Shown here one piece after another: positions 61,824 through 64,000 of a DNA stretch of 64,000 nt. Source of the DNA: UBA1447 sp964612185 (lineage in GTDB: Bacteria; Bacillota; Clostridia; Oscillospirales; Acutalibacteraceae); NCBI GenBank assembly GCA_964612185.1, contig CAZTCR010000004.1, positions 43,113-107,112 of the forward strand, written 5' to 3'. Under the pieces are notes generated by a model that was given only the letters and a program-made list of their open reading frames with translations, was not told the DNA's origin and ran no database searches. A program made the translations under genes and the position numbers. Position 1 is the stretch's first letter; each line of letters begins with the position of its first letter.

Positions 61824-62060
61824 TTGAAAAACGAAATGGCACTGCCGTATGTAAACTTTAAGACTATTGGCGACCATATGATTTTAGTGTGTTATTATTT
61901 AAAATTACTTCAGATGTCAAAAACTGAAATCAGATCATTTATCCGGGAATTTGAAAAGATGACAGATGAATATAAAAACTTAATGGGGCCACAAATAACA
62001 AACATCACCATACATCCGGATTTAGCAGCAAAGATGAATAGCATAAAAAAATATATTTAA
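61824..62060 (+). CDS. Small ORF after hsdR
   Basis: A 78-residue ORF starting with TTG at 61824, with AAGG upstream; an ATG at 61836 is an alternative. The sequence contains a hydrophobic GDHMILVCYYLKLLQMS segment and a helical charged part (IRSFIREFEKMTDEYKNL). It resembles no family I know. Low complexity is not evident, and codon use is consistent with the AT-rich island. Expression is uncertain. Confidence 0.45.
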   Translation: MKNEMALPYVNFKTIGDHMILVCYYLKLLQMSKTEIRSFIREFEKMTDEYKNLMGPQITNITIHPDLAAKMNSIKKYI

Positions 62061-62119
62061 TATTCTTATTTCAATAGCAAATTAAAAATATAGGTTATAT
62101 AATTAATATAGGAATAGGG

Positions 62120-62141
62120 GTATGCATTTGCGGATGCATAC
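62120..62141. other. Perfect hairpin after the restriction island
   Basis: GTATGCATTTGCGGATGCATAC forms a 9-bp stem with a 4-base loop. It directly precedes the terminator and may form a stacked tandem structure with it. Confidence 0.5.
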
Positions 62142-62145
62142 TTGG

Positions 62146-62175
62146 AGAGTCGGAGAAATTCGGCTCTTCTTTTTT
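62146..62175 (+). terminator. Terminator of the restriction operon
   Basis: AGAGTCG pairs with CGGCTCT (one G-T pair) around an 8-base loop and is followed by TCTTTTTTAT. Confidence 0.75.
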
Positions 62176-62287
62176 ATATTCAATGATAAACAGCAATCAA
62201 TCTGATGTTTTAAATTTTGTGAAGAGTTTCTGATATTTACTCTGGTTACGGCACACAATTCACAAGCCCCAAACCGGGTCTCCGCCC

Positions 62288-62316
62288 TTGACACCGCCCC
62301 CAATCGGCGATAGAAT
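62288..62316 (+). promoter_or_regulatory. Sigma-A-type promoter for the metallophosphoesterase gene
   Basis: TTGACA at 62288-62293 and TAGAAT at 62311-62316 with a 17-base spacer. The start codon follows at 62365 after a GGGAGG site. Confidence 0.7.
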
Positions 62317-62364
62317 ACCATTATTAAACACAGTTGTTTCAATCAAGTTCGGGAGGAATCGTCA

Positions 62365-63696
62365 ATGAGTTTTAACGCAAAAATCTTCAAAATGATCCTG
62401 GGTCCGCTTTCCGCCGTGATGGCGCTGGTGATGGCTTTCACTTCCAATATTTTTTACAAACCCGGTGTGATGGACATGCCGGTGGTACCGGATGATTTCA
62501 CGCCGGTTGTCCGCTTCACGGTTACAAGCGATGTGCACCTGAAGGATGCCGGCGGGGAAGCGGAAGCAACCAGGCTTGCGCTGATGATTAACAGCAGTTA
62601 TGCCATTGCCGCGAACAGCGGGGCTTACTCCAAACTTGACGCTGTCGCTTTTTCCGGCGATTTGACAGATGCAGGTAAACCGGAAACACTGCAGCAATTC
62701 AAAAATATCTGCAATGCCAACATCAAAACCGGAACCCAAAACCTGGCTGTTATGGGCAACCACGAATTTTCTCACGATAAAGCAAACACAATAGCGAATT
62801 TTGAAAGCATCGTAAAACTGCCGTACAGATATCACAAAGTGATTAACGGCGTGCACTTTATCGGTGTGTCGCCGGACCGGGACGGCAGCGGCTATACGGT
62901 GGAAACCCAGCTTTGGCTCAACAAACAGCTCAAGGAAGCGGTTGCAGACAATCCGGATAACCCCATCTTTGTCTTCCAGCACCATCATGTCTGGGGTACC
63001 GTTTACGGCAGCCTGAGCTGGGGGAATATTGACCTGAACGCGGTATTGTCGCAGTACCCGCAGGTAATCGATTTCAGCGGCCATTCACATTATCCGCTGG
63101 ATGACCCGGCTTCGATTTGGCAGGGCGCTTTTACGGCGCTGGGCACTTCCACGCTGAGCTACTATGAAATGGAATATTTCCCGCTCACGGGCGGGCAGTT
63201 CCCGGCAGGCAACCGCAATGCCGCGCAGATGTATGTGGTGGAAGTGGACGCGAACGGCGCGACCAAAATCAGAGGGTATGATTTGCTCGCGGACCAGTTT
63301 GTCGGCGAAACCTATTACATCGCGACACCGGCCGATAAAACCTCCTTTGCCTACAACACCGAAAACAGGCGCGATAAATCCGAAAAGCCGGCATTCGCGG
63401 CGGGCGCACAAGTGACGGCAGCAAAAACAGATGACGGCAGTTACGCCATCCGGTTCCCGGCGGCAACGGATGACCTCATCGTGCGGCAGTACGAAATTAT
63501 TGTCAATCAGCGGTGGGGCGGTATCGCCTATACGGGCACGCACCTGTCCGACTATTATTACACCCCGATGCCGACGGAATACGATATTAATATCGGTCAG
63601 CTGGAGAGCGGCAAAACCTACACGGCGACGGTTGTCGCAGCGGACGCGTACTACATGCTTTCAAAGCCGATTAAAGTGACCTTTACGGCGGAATAA
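62365..63696 (+). CDS. Secreted calcineurin-like metallophosphoesterase
   Basis: A 443-residue protein with a hydrophobic N-terminus (MILGPLSAVMALVMAFT) acting as signal or anchor. FTVTSDVHL, FSGDLTDAG, VMGNHEF, FQHHHVWG and FSGHSHYPL are the five metal-binding motifs, all intact. From about residue 330 a fibronectin III-like domain follows (VTAAKTDDGSYAIRFPAATDDL to SGKTYTATVVAAD). Extracellular enzymes of this type hydrolyse phosphodiesters or nucleotides. It is a single-gene unit. Confidence 0.9.
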   Translation: MSFNAKIFKMILGPLSAVMALVMAFTSNIFYKPGVMDMPVVPDDFTPVVRFTVTSDVHLKDAGGEAEATRLALMINSSYAIAANSGAYSKLDAVAFSGDLTDAGKPETLQQFKNICNANIKTGTQNLAVMGNHEFSHDKANTIANFESIVKLPYRYHKVINGVHFIGVSPDRDGSGYTVETQLWLNKQLKEAVADNPDNPIFVFQHHHVWGTVYGSLSWGNIDLNAVLSQYPQVIDFSGHSHYPLDDPASIWQGAFTALGTSTLSYYEMEYFPLTGGQFPAGNRNAAQMYVVEVDANGATKIRGYDLLADQFVGETYYIATPADKTSFAYNTENRRDKSEKPAFAAGAQVTAAKTDDGSYAIRFPAATDDLIVRQYEIIVNQRWGGIAYTGTHLSDYYYTPMPTEYDINIGQLESGKTYTATVVAADAYYMLSKPIKVTFTAE

Positions 63697-63705
63697 CACA
63701 AGCGT

Positions 63706-63746
63706 TAAAAAAGCAGGCCGGATTGATTTTCCGGTCTGCTTTTTTC
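63706..63746 (+). terminator. Terminator after the metallophosphoesterase gene
   Basis: AAAAAAGCAGGCCGG and CCGGTCTGCTTTTTT pair with one mismatch around a 9-base loop. The A- and T-runs on each side make it work on both strands, so it may also stop glycogen phosphorylase transcription. Confidence 0.88.
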
Positions 63747-63830
63747 TGCCTTTTTGTGAAAATTAACAACACGGTGCGTCAGGGATGCCGCACCCTACAG
63801 ATTTGCGGGACGGAAAACCCGTCCCCAACT

Positions 63831-63897
63831 TCTTCCCGCGGCGCAGCCGCACTTCTCAATTGCTTACCGGGCGAACACAGTTCGCCCCTACCGAACG
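63831..63897. repeat. Dispersed repeat abutting the glgP stop
   Basis: TTCTTCCCGCGGCGCAGCC, then a GCTTACCGGGCGAACACAGT-type segment, match 46085-46143. It ends directly before the phosphorylase stop codon, as the other copy does for dCMP deaminase. Confidence 0.75.
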
Positions 63898-64000
63898 AAC
63901 GGCTTCGTATGCCATATATCCGCCGCGTATTCGGCAATAGCCCTATCCGCGGAAAAACGCCCCGCGGCGGCTGTGTTCATCAGCGACATTTTGTTGAACC
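63898..64000 (-). CDS. glgP: Glycogen/starch phosphorylase, C-terminal fragment
   Basis: The frame enters from the right edge and stops at 63898. The last residues read SLMNTAAAGRFSADRAIAEY and then AADIWHTKPFVR, which match the conserved C-terminal end of glycogen/alpha-glucan phosphorylases (xxNxAxxGxFSSDRxIxEYAxxIW). The rest of the gene, including the pyridoxal phosphate site, lies outside the window. It would release glucose-1-phosphate from storage glucan. Confidence 0.85.

Noticed and set aside
53858..62060. Prophage or integrative element carrying the restriction genes
   Set aside because: No integrase, attachment repeats or tRNA boundary were found; only base composition and flanking repeats hint at transfer.

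Overview
The window looks like a chromosomal segment of an uncultured Gram-positive anaerobe in Bacillota/Clostridia, possibly Oscillospirales-like; this placement is inference. The grounds are strong GGAGG-type ribosome binding sites, sigma-A-type promoters with 17-bp spacers, a SipW-type signal peptidase with TasA/BsaA-like substrates, a class B sortase, a cyclic-di-GMP-I riboswitch, SecA with a C-terminal zinc motif, and no outer-membrane genes. Base composition is moderately GC-rich, except in the restriction-modification island. No rRNA, tRNA, CRISPR array or insertion sequence was seen.

Layout. (1) 1-3.1 kb: a truncated GH106-like glycoside hydrolase and a secreted DUF4474 protein. (2) 3.2-17.3 kb: a minus-strand surface/matrix locus. 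In transcription order it holds a lipoprotein, a class B sortase, a roughly 2000-residue DUF11/kelch protein, two SipW-type substrates, SipW itself, a third substrate, a protein with an LPxTG-like tail, and a signal peptidase fused to a degenerate response-regulator receiver. (3) 17.3-21.7 kb: a divergent AraC regulator carrying PocR and degenerate GGDEF-like domains, a TVP38-type membrane protein, and a c-di-GMP-I riboswitch with its terminator ahead of a secreted CAP-domain protein. (4) 21.7-25.2 kb: overlapping GH16 and GH31 genes. (5) 25.2-38.8 kb: serS, parB, parA, a 1.1-kb repeat block, rsmG, mnmG, mnmE, a MinD-like ATPase, PBP2, mreD, mreC and mreB, all on the minus strand, with one perfect and one near-perfect parS site. 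(6) 38.8-45.8 kb: three lipoproteins (two are paralogues), a xylulokinase-like kinase, exonuclease III and an unknown membrane-anchored protein. (7) 46.1-53.9 kb: dCMP deaminase, secA, a membrane-embedded M28 peptidase, a polysaccharide-type ABC exporter with a Wzt-like C-terminal domain, and a DUF4886 hydrolase. (8) 54.0-62.1 kb: a type I restriction-modification island ordered fic-hsdM-hsdS-small membrane protein-hsdR-small ORF, preceded by a strong promoter and repeated operator-like half-sites. (9) 62.3-64 kb: a secreted metallophosphoesterase and the 3' end of a glycogen phosphorylase gene.

How it fits together. The matrix locus encodes its own export (SipW and a second S26B-type peptidase), its own attachment enzyme (sortase B) and several candidate structural proteins. 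The divergent PocR-AraC-degenerate-GGDEF regulator and the nearby c-di-GMP riboswitch suggest that surface or biofilm functions here follow intracellular c-di-GMP; that link is inference. The par-mnm-rsmG block is the set usually found beside oriC, but here it continues upstream into min and mre genes rather than jag-yidC-rnpA-rpmH-dnaA. Several families of intergenic repeats, in direct and inverted copies, sit next to gene ends.
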